Origin: Entoloma clypeatum
Lineage: Eukaryota > Basidiomycota > Agaricomycetes > Agaricales > Entolomataceae
Assembly (NCBI GenBank): GCA_963565915.1
Contig: OY751485.1
Coordinates: forward strand, 3,038,001 to 3,102,000
Direction of reading: 5' to 3'
DNA length: 64,000 bases
The notes below the pieces were generated by a model. That model was not told the origin of the DNA. It made no database searches and saw nothing but the letters and a program-made list of their open reading frames with translations. This document shows positions 51,310 to 62,316 of the stretch, in pieces. A program made the translations under genes and the position numbers. Numbering within the stretch: the stretch's first letter is position 1; each line of letters begins with the position of its first letter.

Positions 51310-52474
51310 TATGTGTTTGTCAAGAATTATGTTAGAGGATGTGAAACCTGCCAACAAATGAAAGTCAACACACACCCCACGAACCCTGGGTTATTGCCGA
51401 TCAAAGCACAAAGAGACGCTAGACCATTCTCCCAGACCACGATTCAACTTCATCATGGACCTACCCAAAAGCAATGGGTTTGACAGTATCATGGTCGTAG
51501 TAGACCATGGTTCTACAAAGGGGGTAATTTCCATCCCTTGTACAAAAACCACCGACGCGACCCTCACCGCCAAACTTTATCTGGACCATGTGTACAGAAG
51601 ATTCAGACTCCCAGACTCTATTCTGTCTGACAGAGGGCCACAATTCGCCTCTCAAGTTTTCAGAGAACTAGGACGACTCCTAGGGATCAAACTGATGATG
51701 AGCACGGCTTATCACCCCCAAACCAATGGAGAAACAGAACATGCAAATCAAGAACTTGAAATCTATTTCCAGATGTTCTGTTCGAACAATCCTGAAACAT
51801 GGCACAATCACAACTCAACAATGGAGTTCTGTCACAATCAGAGGACCCACTCCACAATGAAACGATCCTCATTCTATCTAATGATGGGATACGAACCAAG
51901 AGACATACCATTGGCATTTGACAAAATGAACGTGCCAAGCATAGAGGAACAGCTCAAAGAGCTAAAACAAGCAAGAGATGAAGCGCTGGCAGCGCATGAA
52001 CTAGCCCATCAGATGATGGCTGAGAGATCAACACGAGGCTTCACTCCGTTTGGAAAAGGAGAACAGGTATGGCTAGAAGGAAAGAACCTCCAAATCGGAT
52101 ACCCTTCCAGAAAGCTGGCACCCAAAAGAGAAGGACCCTTCACCATTTCCGAGGTACACGGGCCCCTGACGTACAAACTGAAACTTCCAGAACAATGGAA
52201 GATCCACCCCATTTTTCACGCCTCCTTGTTGACACCTTATCAGGAAAATGACACACACAGACCGAACTTCCACAACCCACCTCCTGATCTGATTGAAGGA
52301 GAACACAAGTACGAAGTAGAAGTGATCCTTACCCACAAGCGACAGGGCAGAGGATACAAATATTTGGTCAAATGGATGGGATATCCATCAAGCGATAACA
52401 TGTGGGAACCTGAATCCAATTCAAAAAAAGCTCAAGAGACACTGGGTCTTTACAAACAAACCCACCACCTTTGA
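51310..52474 (+). pseudogene. T integrase core and chromodomain
   Basis: FVKNYVRGCETCQQMK ends the zinc region. A one-base shift near 51450 leads into frame 51455-52474 with the core (DSIMVVVDHG, SDRGPQFASQVF, NGETEHANQ), a linker with ELKQARDEALAAHELAHQM, the GPY-type region (YPSRKLAPKREGPFTI, HPIFHASLLTPY) and chromodomain KYLVKWMGYPSSDNMWEPE. Catalytic D and E are present. The stop at 52472 is followed after 28 nt by another ATG. Confidence 0.9.
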
Positions 52475-52502
52475 ACAAAAACCACCCACATCTTTTATCA
52501 CC

Positions 52503-53390
52503 ATGTCCAACCTCCGTATCACCTCCCCTGAAGAAGTGCGCTTCAACACCGACAGACACACCAGACAATCCCGACTCTTAAACCTATTCACCAACCCTGA
52601 AGACGAAAACAACGTCCTCGGACGACTTGAAGACGAAACAGACCAGTTCCTGGTCAATGCGTTATATGGGCTCATCTCTATCCAGGAGTACCATTATAAC
52701 ACCTCCGCTTCTATTGCCCGCCTCATTGACAATCACGCCGACCTCCTGGTAGATAGAGGAGTCTACTGACGTTTTGAAAGACTGTTCCCCACACGCTCCA
52801 ACTACCCCGACCTCACACTCATAAATCCTGCCCTAAGATCTCCCACCCCTGTGGTCCCCATCCCCGAACCCACCCCTGAACCGACCCCTGTCCCTGACCC
52901 AGTCCCCCTTGTCATCAGAAACCCCAACCCCCCGAGTACCCCTTCCCCCGCAGAATCCACATCACCCTTAACCAGCGACCGAAGCCTTTCAAACATCAAG
53001 ACTGACGTGAAAGGAAAGAAACTGTCCTATGAAGTTGCTAAATGCTCCAGAAGAAAAACCATACGCACAATCATGTCCATCCCACTAGGGCATGGTTCTT
53101 CATATCAGATCCCCATTGAACTCGCACATGGTCTCTCAGTTCAGACCCCTATCGACCTCACTGACGAGCCCGACTGCGTTGGTTATGAAATTGATACACA
53201 TGGGCGCGCTCACTCTCCGAGCGGACCTTGGCACTGTCCCACAGGATGGTCACACATTGACAAAGGGCGCCAATGTGGAATGTATGGAGCTAAAGGACAC
53301 ATAGAGTGTCAGTGCGCACTCTATTTGTGCGAAAAATGCAAGAAGAAAGCACCTGGTAAACCCTGTACTAGGTTTATGACAGGCTCCTAA
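52503..53390 (+). pseudogene. T extra 3' ORF with Cys/His-rich end
   Basis: A single frame of about 295 codons broken by one TGA at 52767-52769. It begins MSNLRITSPEEV, has a helical segment (ETDQFLVNALYGLISIQEY), a Pro/Glu/Thr/Val repeat (PEPTPEPTPVPDPVP), and a C-terminal cluster: WHCPTGW, then C-x7-H-x2-C-x-C-x4-C-x2-C-x8-C ending APGKPC. The spacing suggests a small zinc-binding module. It lies where C1 and C2 carry their own extra ORF, and both start MSN, but I see no clear similarity beyond that. Function unknown. Confidence 0.6.
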
Positions 53391-53543
53391 ACCATCCCCT
53401 CGACAAGCTTGAACATGTTTGCTGTGCTATATATGTATTATCTAATTATCTGGTTCATCCTTAACACATGCACTACAAACAAACCTAAGAAATGCGAACA
53501 AGCTTGTGAGGGGCTGGCAAAACTCATATTCCGATCATCACGG
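53391..53543. repeat. Left copy of an inverted 105-bp repeat
   Basis: 53412-53518 is repeated in opposite orientation at 58401-58503 (conserved core GGTTCATCCTTAACA and CTACAAACAAACCTAAGAAA). The pair encloses the MITE and element U. The repeat itself ends in CAAGCTTG-type inverted ends, so it may be a tiny MITE. The remaining bases hold no gene. T's 3' LTR is not visible. Confidence 0.65.
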
Positions 53544-53953
53544 ACACTTGATTCTCTCTGATGAAGCCCATCATAAATTGTAACCGATTTTTTTCTGACA
53601 CGGCACGTGCAAGGCTGCCACAACCAAACAACCCGAAGCGTCACCACCTGTCGCTGTCATTGACGATGTGGACAGGCCTTTACTCGTTGAGCTCGATGTC
53701 CTACAGACCTGTTATCTCAATTAAATAACTATGGTTTTCTCTTATTTAATTGTACATGACTTTAATGGCTGGAATGCATGGATCAAATGGCCAAATTCAA
53801 CCTTCAATTGGTGTGCTCATTGATGAACATGTCATATGACAGTGACGGGCAGTGACACTGTTGGGTTGTTTGCCTGTGGCAGCCTTGCACATGCCGTGTC
53901 AGAAAAAAATCGGTTATGATTTATGATGGGCTCCATCAGAGAGAATCAAGTGT
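53544..53953. mobile_element. Foldback MITE with ~120-bp inverted repeats
   Basis: Ends ACACTTGATTCTCTCTGATG and its inverse. Each arm extends over ACCGATTTTTTTCTGACACGG and CAAGGCTGCCACA. The middle is AT-rich and non-coding. I find no clear target duplication, so the exact ends and superfamily are uncertain. Confidence 0.75.
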
Positions 53954-54580
53954 ACTTTGTGACCTGAAGGGTCCACGACACTACATCTCCAAAGTTGGAA
54001 AACAAAATTGTGTAGAAGTACCAACCACTTTCCAAACAACCAATGATGGAAGATCCTTCTCCACTCCAGGACTTCTTGACTCTGGAGCTACAGATTGCTA
54101 CATTGACGAATCCTTTGCCAAGCAACAAGGACTCCAACTCAAACAACTTCCACACTTGATTCCCATCTACAATGCTGACAACTCACTTAACGACGGAGGA
54201 CCCATCAGATATGTCACCACTCTATGAATGAAGATCGGGGAGCATGTCGAAACCTTCCCTTTTGCAGTGACCAATCTCAGAAAGAACACAGTCATACTTG
54301 GTTACATGTGGATCCATCATCACAACCCAATCATCAACTGGCAATCTGGGAAAACTCTTTTCAATCGATGCCCATGAGAATGTGGTATGCCGCAATTGTG
54401 GATAGAGGATGAAGACCAACAGATTCGGCATGTGGATGACTTGATAGCTGAAGATAAAAAGGAAGAGGAAGAGGAATGGAATGAACTCAAAGAAGGAGAT
54501 AGGTTACTTATGCTTGAAGAAGATACTGAAACCATCCGACTCAAATTTACGATCAGAAAAAGAAAAAGTTAGAAACAGTC
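53954..54580 (+). pseudogene. U protease and linker
   Basis: TPGLLDSGATDCYIDESFAKQ carries the aspartic active site. After a frame change near 54225 the strand NTVILGYMWIHHHNPIINW follows. Then comes an acidic linker (EDKKEEEEEWNELKEGDRL) before RT. Stops are at 54225 and 54375. Confidence 0.82.
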
Positions 54581-56146
54581 CAATACCAGATGGCTATGTC
54601 AAAGACTTTGGACCAGTCTTCGACAAATCAGCTTTCGACTACCTACCTCTGAGGCAACCTTGGGACCACACAATTGACCTGAAGGAGGAGAGTGGACCAT
54701 TCACGAGCAAAATCTACCCATTGAGCCGCAATGAGCAGGAAGAATTGAACAAGTTTTCGGATGGACACCTTCTATCTGGATGCATACACCCCTCCAAGAG
54801 CCCCATCACATCACCATTCTTCTTCATCAAAAAGAAGGATGGCTCATTATGCCCTGTCCAAGACTATCAAAGACTAAATGCCATAACAATCAAAAACCGC
54901 TATCCTCTACCACTCATTTCCGAAGTTATTGAAAAGCTGCAGGGGGCCAGATACTTCACAAAAATAGATGTCCACTGGGGCTATAATAATGTACGAATCA
55001 AAGAGGGGGATGAATGGAAGGCCGTGTTTATCACAAACCGAGGGCTCTACAAACCACTTGTCATGTTTTTTGGACTCACTAACTTGCCCTCAACTTTTCA
55101 GACCATGATGAATGATCTCTTCCATGACCTCATTACACAGGGCACAGTTATCATCTATATGGATGACATCCTCATCTTCACAAAAGATCTTGATAAACAT
55201 TGACAAATTACTGCAGACGTACTCGATATTCTGAAAAGAAATGATCTTTATCTCAAACCCAAGAAATGTGAATGGGAGCAAACAAAAGTCAAATACCTTG
55301 GTATCATTGTTTTGGAAGATGAAGTAGAGATGGACCTGGCGAAGGTCGAGGCGGTGCAAACATGGCCTGAACCAAATGATAAGCATGACCTTCAACAATT
55401 CTTGGGATTCACAAACTACTACCGGTGATTCATTCATCATTTCTCCCACATCACAGCCCCACTCAACAAACTCACCAGAAATATCTCCTGGTGTTGGACA
55501 GGCGTGGAGAGGTTCGCCTTTATGGACCTAAAAATGGCCCTAACTTCAGCTCCCACTCTGGCATTCCCCACGGATCATGATCCTTACCGTGTTGAAGCTG
55601 ACAGTTCAGGTTTTGCAACAGGCGCTGCTCTCCAACAGCTACAGAAAGGCGAATGGAGGCCCATTGCATTCCTCTTGAAGTCCCTTAATGAAGCCGAGCG
55701 AAACTATGAAATCCATGACAGAGAGATGCTAGAGATTATGAGGGCATTAGAAGAATGGAGGCATCTCCTACAGGGCGCAGAGCACACTGTCGAGATCCAC
55801 ACAGATCATAAAAATCTTGAATACTTCATGTCAGCAAAGAAACTGAATCAACAACAGGCTCGCTGGTCCTTGAAACTTGCCAACTATGATTTCACACTTG
55901 TCCATAAGCCAGGTCGGGCCATGGGATGAGCAGACGCCTTGTCGAGATGTCCAGACTACGAATGAGGGAAGGATGATAATGACGGGGTCATACTGATCGA
56001 ACCACATCACATCTGTTGAGTGGAGATAGAAGTTGAGGATGAAGGAGATGAACTGATGGAAAGGATTAGAAAGGAGCGAGATATTGAGAGAGTTGTGGAA
56101 AAGAAGCTGGCGGTTGGAGAAAAAATTGGAGATGAGAGGAGGGATT
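54581..56146 (+). pseudogene. U RT and RNase H
   Basis: RT spans FGPVFDKSAFDYLPLR to TKIDVHWGYNNVRIKEG (motif A) and IIYMDDILIF (active site). A stop at 55201 falls where relatives have HRR and another at 55427 where they have YRRFI, both consistent with CGA to TGA. RNase H (YRVEADSSGFATGAAL, HTDHKNLEYFM) is followed by degenerate sequence with stops and an Arg/Glu-rich stretch up to the solo LTR. Confidence 0.87.
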
Positions 56147-56877
56147 TGTTAAGTAGGTGAAACATTGGAGCTTTGTTGGAGTCCATTGGAGGTCGGACAT
56201 AGGACTGAGACCGGAGCGGAACTCCAGAAATGCGGAGAAACAATGAAGGGGAGGGACATGGCTTCAACGTATGTGTTGCGCTGCTGTTTGTTTGATAAGG
56301 TGTCCCAATTTCAGGAGGTTGGAGGAGAGGTTGGAGGTGCGGAGGTTCTCAGAGAGATCTCGGTGAGGGACATGCTGACGTGGAAGTGGTCAGACGACGT
56401 CGAAGTTGTGACTCGGACACAGTACTGAGCTCATCGAATGGTAACAATGGAGGAGGAGCAGAAGATGATGATGTCGTCGGTGTATTGTACCACGGCGAGG
56501 ATCTCTGGCATGAACGGAGAGTAGAGGAGTGAACTTGGTTGATATTTGAACTGAGGAACTACAGGTATGGTATGAGCTTAAATATCTAAATGTGATTACT
56601 TTACGGAGATGGTTGGAGTAGGTCTGGAGTTGTGGTGTAAGTTGCCAGCAACTGTATCGAACATCGGAGATGTCAGTCAATGGATCATGCGGAAAAGGCG
56701 ATGCATAAGTAAACGGGAATATGAATATGAAATGCATAAAGGCATGGAGTTATGAATATGAAATGCAAGATGGCAACATGCGGAGATGCAGAGGTAATGG
56801 ATGTCCGGAATATCGGAATTGATCGGAATTGATCAGAGATTATTGGAGGTTGTTGGAGCCAGAATGGTATATAACCA
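56147..56877 (-). repeat. Solo LTR of the H family
   Basis: 731 bp, plus-strand start TGTTAAGTAGG and end ATATAACCA, with a perfect duplication GGATT (56142-56146 and 56878-56882). It includes the segment missing from the H 5' LTR. It lies between RNase H and integrase of U. Confidence 0.88.
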
Positions 56878-58226
56878 GGATTGATCTTCTGGCAAGAACA
56901 TGTACCACCCAATACCAATCTTCAACGAGATATCATCCAACGCCACAACAATGCTCCTAGCAGTGGCCACCCGGGATGATATAAAACAGCGGAATTGATA
57001 TTACAGTCATGTTGGTGGCCACATATTCATGTGGATGTACAATGGTATGTTGAAAGCTGCGACCTATGCCAGCAAACAAAGACCTCCTGAACGAAACCAC
57101 GAGGAACCTTGGCTCCAAACCCCATTCCCAAATATCCTTGGCAACACATCTCAGTCAACCTTATTGTAGACCTCCCTGTCAGCCTAGGATTTGACTCTGT
57201 CTTAGTCATTGTTGACTGCCTCACAAAGATGGTTTGTTTCGTACCCACCTACACATTGGTAACCTCAGAGGGGATCGCGCCCCTATTCTGAGATCACATT
57301 TGGAAGGACTTTGGACTTCCCAAATCCATCACCAGTGATTGGGGGTCTGTCTTCATCTCAAAGTTTATGAAGGCCCTAAATCATCTCGGTATTCAGACAA
57401 ACCCCTCGACACCCTACCATCCCTAAACTGACGGCCAAACCAAGCACATGAACCAAGAGATAGAGCAGTATCTACGGCTCTTTGTCAATTACCGACAAGA
57501 CGACTGGACAGAATGGTTGTCTTTGACAGAATTCAGCTACAACAACAAAGTCAACTCCAGCACGCACAGTACACCATTCTTCCTTAATTGGGGATGTCAC
57601 CTGAGGAAAGGTATGGAGCTGAGAAGAGAGACAAAAGTGGAAGCCGCGGGGGAATTCACAGACCAAATGACAGAACTGAGAAAGGAGGCAGTGACAGAAC
57701 TGAGAAAGGAGGCAGTGGCAGCACTGGAACGGGCAGCACATGATATGAAAACCTTCTACGACCAATACCATCAATCCAGTCAAGACTTCCAACTGGGAGA
57801 GCTCGTGCTTTTAGAGGGTGAAAATCTAAAGACAAATCAACCCTCAAAAAAACTTGATCATCGACGATTCGGGCCATTTAAAGTTGAAAAGAAAATCGGA
57901 GAACATGCTTACCGCCTCAAACTCCCCACTTGCTGGAAAGTTCATCCCGTCTTTCACGTTTCGAAACTCCTCCCCTACATTCTGAATGACCAAACACCAA
58001 AGAACATTCCTACCCCAGAGATGGTGGATGGAGAACTTGAAGAAGAAGTCGAAGACATTCTTGATGAACGCCTACAACGTGGAAAAAAGCAATATCTAGT
58101 AAAATGAAAGGGCTATCCGAGGGAGGAGAACGAATGGAAGTCTGAAGGAGACTTACAGCACGCTCAAGAAATCATTGATGACTACAAACAATGTTGCACA
58201 GCTGCACATCATAAACAGGGGGGTAA
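56878..58226 (+). pseudogene. U integrase and chromodomain
   Basis: Zinc region (HNNAPSSGHPG, CDLCQQTK), core (VNLIVDLPVSLGFDSV, TSDWGSVFISKF, DGQTKHMNQ) and C-terminal part (QPSKKLDHRRFGPFKV, HPVFHVSKLLPY, KKQYLVK-stop-KGYPREENEW). The Asp of VDF reads Asn and the Glu of QTER reads Lys, so the catalytic set is destroyed. Stops occur near 57290, 57424 and 58105. A 24-bp direct duplication (MTELRKEAV / TELRKEAV) lies near 57665-57715. A purine tract AGGGGGG precedes the LTR. Confidence 0.86.
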
Positions 58227-58400
58227 TGTCAGGAAATCCTGACTTCTCGTTTTATCTTATCTTATCTATTCTCTATTTTCATATGTCTCACCCTGCCACA
58301 CCTGATATATAAACTGTAGCTATGTCAGTATTCTCTCTAACCTTTTGCTGGTCTACACTCACCCAATCTATCCCTTTATCTTCACTTTCGGTTCCTGACA
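58227..58400 (+). repeat. U 3' LTR
   Basis: 174 bp, TGTCAGGAAATCC to GGTTCCTGACA, with a TGATATATAAACTG promoter box near 58300. It is preceded by the polypurine tract. Confidence 0.85.
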
Positions 58401-58503
58401 GCCAGCCCCTCACAAGCTTGTTCACATTTCTTAGGTTTGTTTGTAGTGCACATGTTAAGGATGAACCAAATAATTAGATAATACATGTAAAAGCGAACAT
58501 GTT
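58401..58503. repeat. Right copy of the inverted 105-bp repeat
   Basis: Inverse of 53412-53518; see that entry. It is cut at 58503 by the Copia K LTR. Confidence 0.7.
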
Positions 58504-59250
58504 TGTTGGAACAGCATATGATCACATCAACACTGGAGGTAATCACGGTGGATGTGTCATCTTGCAGTCCTAGTATACTCTATGCTACACGCTACAGATC
58601 GTGTATCTACAATAGAGAGGGAACCTTACTACTAACCTTGTGTTGGTGTTTGCAAGATGAGGGTTACTCTGTAAGAGTGTTATATTGCACAAAGAATAAG
58701 GACAGTCTTATATACTAGTCTACTTATTTGTACATTATTTGTACATCATGGGATTGGACACATGACGCTATAGATGAAATATCTATAGGAGTGGAATTCG
58801 TTCAACACTCCCCCTTGATGTGTATACATCAGATTATGAAAATGTCAAGCCTAAATGTTGGCGACATCTTTCAAAGAGTTCCCGACTAAGATTTTTAGTT
58901 AGCATATCCGCGGGATTGGATGTGCCTTCAATGTACTCTACAGTGATCAATCCATGAGAGATGTATTCTCGGATGATGTGATATCTTAGATTGATATGTT
59001 TAGTACGGTGTTCCTGTACAGGGTTGTTCCCAATAGAGATTGAGCCATGATTGTCAGCATAGATTGGGACATTCCACATTAGGAAGCCAATCTCCTGGAA
59101 GAGTTGGATTACCCATTTTACTTGGCAGCCACAATCGGACATCGCCATGTACTCTGCCTCAGTAGATGAGTGAGCAATGGTTTTTTGTAGACGACAAGTC
59201 CAGCCTACAGAAGCACCTGCAAGCTTCAGGAAAAAGCTGGTGCAGCTTCG
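58504..59250 (-). mobile_element. K, 3' fragment of another Copia element
   Basis: 3' LTR 58504-58807 (TGTTGGAACAGC to CGTTCAACA) with a polypurine tract 58808-58816, then the RNase H end on the minus strand (TSFFLKLAGASVGW, AHSSTEAEYMAMSDCGCQ, PIYADNHGSI, KHINLRYHIIREY, NPADMLTKNLSRELF). It is cut at about 59250. Different family from Copia-1/2. RNase H removes the RNA template; this is a remnant only. Confidence 0.88.
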
Positions 59251-59479
59251 ACACTTAGTGTTTTGAAGTCACATTACTTAACTGCAAGTTAATGTTAACT
59301 TAACATGACTAAACTCAAATTAACTTAACCCTATGGTTAAGGTTAACAACTTTGGTGTACCATTAACTGAAGTTTAACCTCTGAGAAAGTTTTTCATTGA
59401 TCCGAAACCTTAAAGACTGAGACCGGCAGTCCGGTCTCAGTCTGAAACCAACAAAAGTAAACTGGACCTCGAAACACTA
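59251..59479. mobile_element. Small inverted-repeat element (MITE-like)
   Basis: Ends TTAGTGTTTTGAAGTC and the inverse of TTTAGTGTTTCGAGGTCC, 229 bp, AT-rich with repeated TTAAC motifs and a perfect 12-bp hairpin GACTGAGACCGG / CCGGTCTCAGTC at 59415-59442. No duplication is identified. It separates K from the G4 LTR. The superfamily is not clear. Confidence 0.55.
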
Positions 59480-59577
59480 AACTCAGATACTTGCAAGGGA
59501 AATCCAAAGTTTAGATTGAGTGGTCCGATAAGTAATACAACACATACCTTGCAAGGGAAATCCAAAGAGAAAATTCT

Positions 59578-60144
59578 TGTCACATAGTGTATTTCTCAAC
59601 ATCGGAAAATGTCGGATGAGTCAGAGCGGAGTAGCGGATGAGCGGATGCAACAAGTCCGACGGCTTGCAAAAAGGACCTGGCTTCAACTTATGTGTTGCA
59701 CCCCATTCTTTGATGTGGTCCTAGATTTTGGATTGGCAGATGTTGGAGGTTGAGAGGAGCAGATGTGTGGAGATGTAGACATGAGAATGAGGATGAGGAC
59801 GAAAGGCAAAGGAGTAGATTGGTGAGACGTATGGCAACGTATAGTGATGTATAATATTTGAACTGAGTAACTACGACAGAATTCATACTACTTATAGTAA
59901 ACCAGAAGTGGGTCAGTAACTACTATAGGTAAGTTGTGGATGTTGGAGTTACTCATTGGAGCAATCGGAGTACGGAGAGGAGCAAATGCAAAATCAACAT
60001 CAAGATGTCTACTTGTCAGCATAATCAGAATGTTAACTAGTAGAGATGTCAATAAGTACTATTATGAAAATCGTCGGATGTCGGATTGGATAAAACGTCG
60101 GAGTCGTTGGATGTGTTGGATGTATGAATTGCATGGTTATGACA
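59578..60144. repeat. Solo LTR, separate family
   Basis: 567 bp from TGTCACATAGTG to GGTTATGACA, within the G4 LTR; flanks ATTCT (59573-59577) and GTTCT (60145-60149) match at 4 of 5 bases. It has a CTTCAACTTATGTGTTGCA stretch similar to the H LTR, so it may be a distant H relative. Confidence 0.7.
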
Positions 60145-60433
60145 GTTCTAAGGATTCCCCTGCAAGCTAGTTGGATAAATACTAAAGTGAGATATGAAAT
60201 AAGAGATAAAATGAGACATATGAATGATGAGCAATGATTGGGAGTAGGGATGGGGGATGAATGGAAATGAGATGAATGGTAACCTGTGATCCGATGTGTG
60301 GAGGAGCGGAGTCATTGGATGTGGAGCGTCGACATAGCAGATCCAATTGGAGGATGTCGGAGATGGTGGAATAGAAAGGAAAGGAAAAGAGAAAAGGAAA
60401 TAGAAAAGTGGTTGCCCTTACATCACCCCCCCT

Positions 60434-61416
60434 TCAAGGCACGGTGTCTCGACGTGTCAGGTGAAACAAGTTGAATATCATGGTGGAGATCCACCATGGA
60501 GCTCCTGGATGACGTTGGTAGAAGTCGCAGACTAGGCGCGGAGCGTGGACATTGTCTTCTGCTTCCCAGGAATTCTCTTCATAGCCATATCCCTTCCATT
60601 TGACCAAGAATTGAAGCTTGCCTCGATGCAGTTGGCTGTCCAAGAGGTTTTCAACATCGTACTCCAATTCTTCTCCGACTACTGTTGGAGGTGGAGGAGA
60701 GTGGACTTGGCGTCGGAAAGGGTCGTCGGGAACTAGTGAAAGTTTGACAACATGGAATACTGGGTGAACGCGGGACATGGAAGGGGGAAGGCGAAGTTCG
60801 TAGGCATGTGTTCCAACAGGTCAGACCACTGGGAAAGGGCCTATGTATCGATGTGCAAGTTTTTTTGTGGGTCGGGTGGTTTTGAGGTCTGATGAGTCTA
60901 AAAAGACCTTGTCCCCCGGGTGGAATGTCGGAGTGGTGCTCCAATGCTGGTTGTAGTATCGCGCCATGTCGTCTTTTGCCTTTGTCAGTGCTGCGCAAGC
61001 CTCCTCTAGAGCGGACTTCATCTGCTGACTGAAATCCGCTACCGCCTCGATCTCCGTCTGCTTCTCGCGAGGTTCGAATCCCATGCGCGGATGGCAGCTG
61101 GTGTCAAGTAGAACGGAGTTTGACGTGTCAATGCCTGAACATGGTTGTTGTATGCAAATTCAGCCATCGGAAGCCATTCGTCCCAATTGTCTTGACGTTC
61201 ATTGACGAATAGGTGAAGGTATTGTTCCACCTTGATTGACCCGCTCCGTCTGTCTGTCCGACTGCAGATGGTAGGCTGTCGAGGCAGCAACCTTAATGCC
61301 AAGCAGCCTGTATAGTTCGCGCATGAAATTGGTGACAAACTGTGGTCCTCAGTCGGAGACAATGGCCTCCGGTTGTCCATGGAGTTTCCAGATGTTTTGA
61401 ACATAGGAGCGTGCAT
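60434..61416 (-). pseudogene. G4 integrase core end and chromodomain
   Basis: Remnants around VIVSDRGPQF (the second Asp region reads TEDHSLSP in one frame), ERQDNWDEWLPMAEFAYNNHV, GFEPREKQTEIEAVADF, KTTRPTKKLAHRYIGPFPV, SRVHPVFHVVKLS and KLQFLVKWKGYGYEENSWE. Small deletions near 61115 and 61235 and other shifts break it into three frames. It was used here as the reference for the G1 breakpoint. Confidence 0.88.
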
Positions 61417-62316
61417 AGTGTTGCCGCGACTTGGCTAGCTGAGTCACAACTTGGAAAGTCGCAGCTTACATCATTTTTGGTTCGGTTTGGCTCCGAACCG
61501 GCTAGCCAGTAAGGAAATGTCCAAACTTGGTGCTGGTCTGAGAAGGGATTTGGGTCCCATTTTTTGCTTCAATTCCATCCCATAGGGACATAGCAGATAG
61601 GTGTAATCAAAACAAGGACATCACTTAGTGTGCCACTGTTGGTATTTTTCAGGCTTTTTCTCACTTTTCTCTTGTTTTTTCTATTCCCTTGTTTTCGTGA
61701 AACCCTCTTAAATTTTCATACTGTAGACGTTATAAACTTCAATTGAACTATGTTAATAACCATTTGATTGTACTCCCCCCACCTCGTGTTTGTGAGTGAG
61801 AGGGGGTGCTATGGTGGGGGCAGGTGCAGGGTTGGTGCCATCATCCCCTCCTCCTCCACTGTTGTTGTCTCCTCCTGTCGTTGCCCTTTGTCATTGGCTG
61901 CTAGCACCCATGATCCACCCCGTGAGCAGTGGCACAGGGCCGGGGGTGGGTGCTGTGTCGTTTCCCGCCTCTCGTTCCCTGCATGTCCCTTGTCCAGATG
62001 TCCCTCACTCACATGTTGTGGACTGGTGCGTCATCACCAACTGTCGCTGTCATTCTCTGGCAATGGGGGCAGGTGCTGGGTGGTGTCTTTCCTCGTCCCT
62101 CGTGCGTTGTTCTCCCCATTCTTGTTGTTGTCTGTCCTCCCTCTTTCTGTCCTCCCCCGTTCCTCGTCATTGTCCCATTGGCATTGCTGTTCACATACTC
62201 AACCTACATTGTATTGTAATATATGGTCCAGCAAACGCATACACTGTATGGTAAATTACGGAAGCAGTGAATTTGCTAGAGCACCAGCGAATTTGCCACG
62301 GCAAACGGTGACAGAA
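61417..62316. other. Unclassified sequence replacing the rest of G4
   Basis: Starts abruptly with TAGTGTTGCCGCGACTTGG, shares TAGTGTT with the MITE-like ends at 59257, and contains a GGTTCGG...CCGAACC inverted motif near 61481. This may be the end of a DNA transposon reaching beyond the window. Several overlapping frames in 61770-62320 have biased composition and no recognisable domain. I cannot support a gene. Confidence 0.4.

Larger units (their letters stand above)
53954..58400 (+). mobile_element. U, decayed Gypsy element, 5' end missing
   Basis: Protease through chromodomain plus a 174-bp 3' LTR. No 5' LTR or gag is seen; the left side abuts the MITE. It contains a solo H-type LTR. Many in-frame stops make it the most decayed pol here. 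Confidence 0.88.
59480..61416 (-). mobile_element. G4, truncated G-family fragment
   Basis: Part of the 3' LTR (about 59480-60422, first ~30 bp missing, with a solo LTR inside) plus integrase-chromodomain. Both outer ends are truncated by other sequences. Confidence 0.87.
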
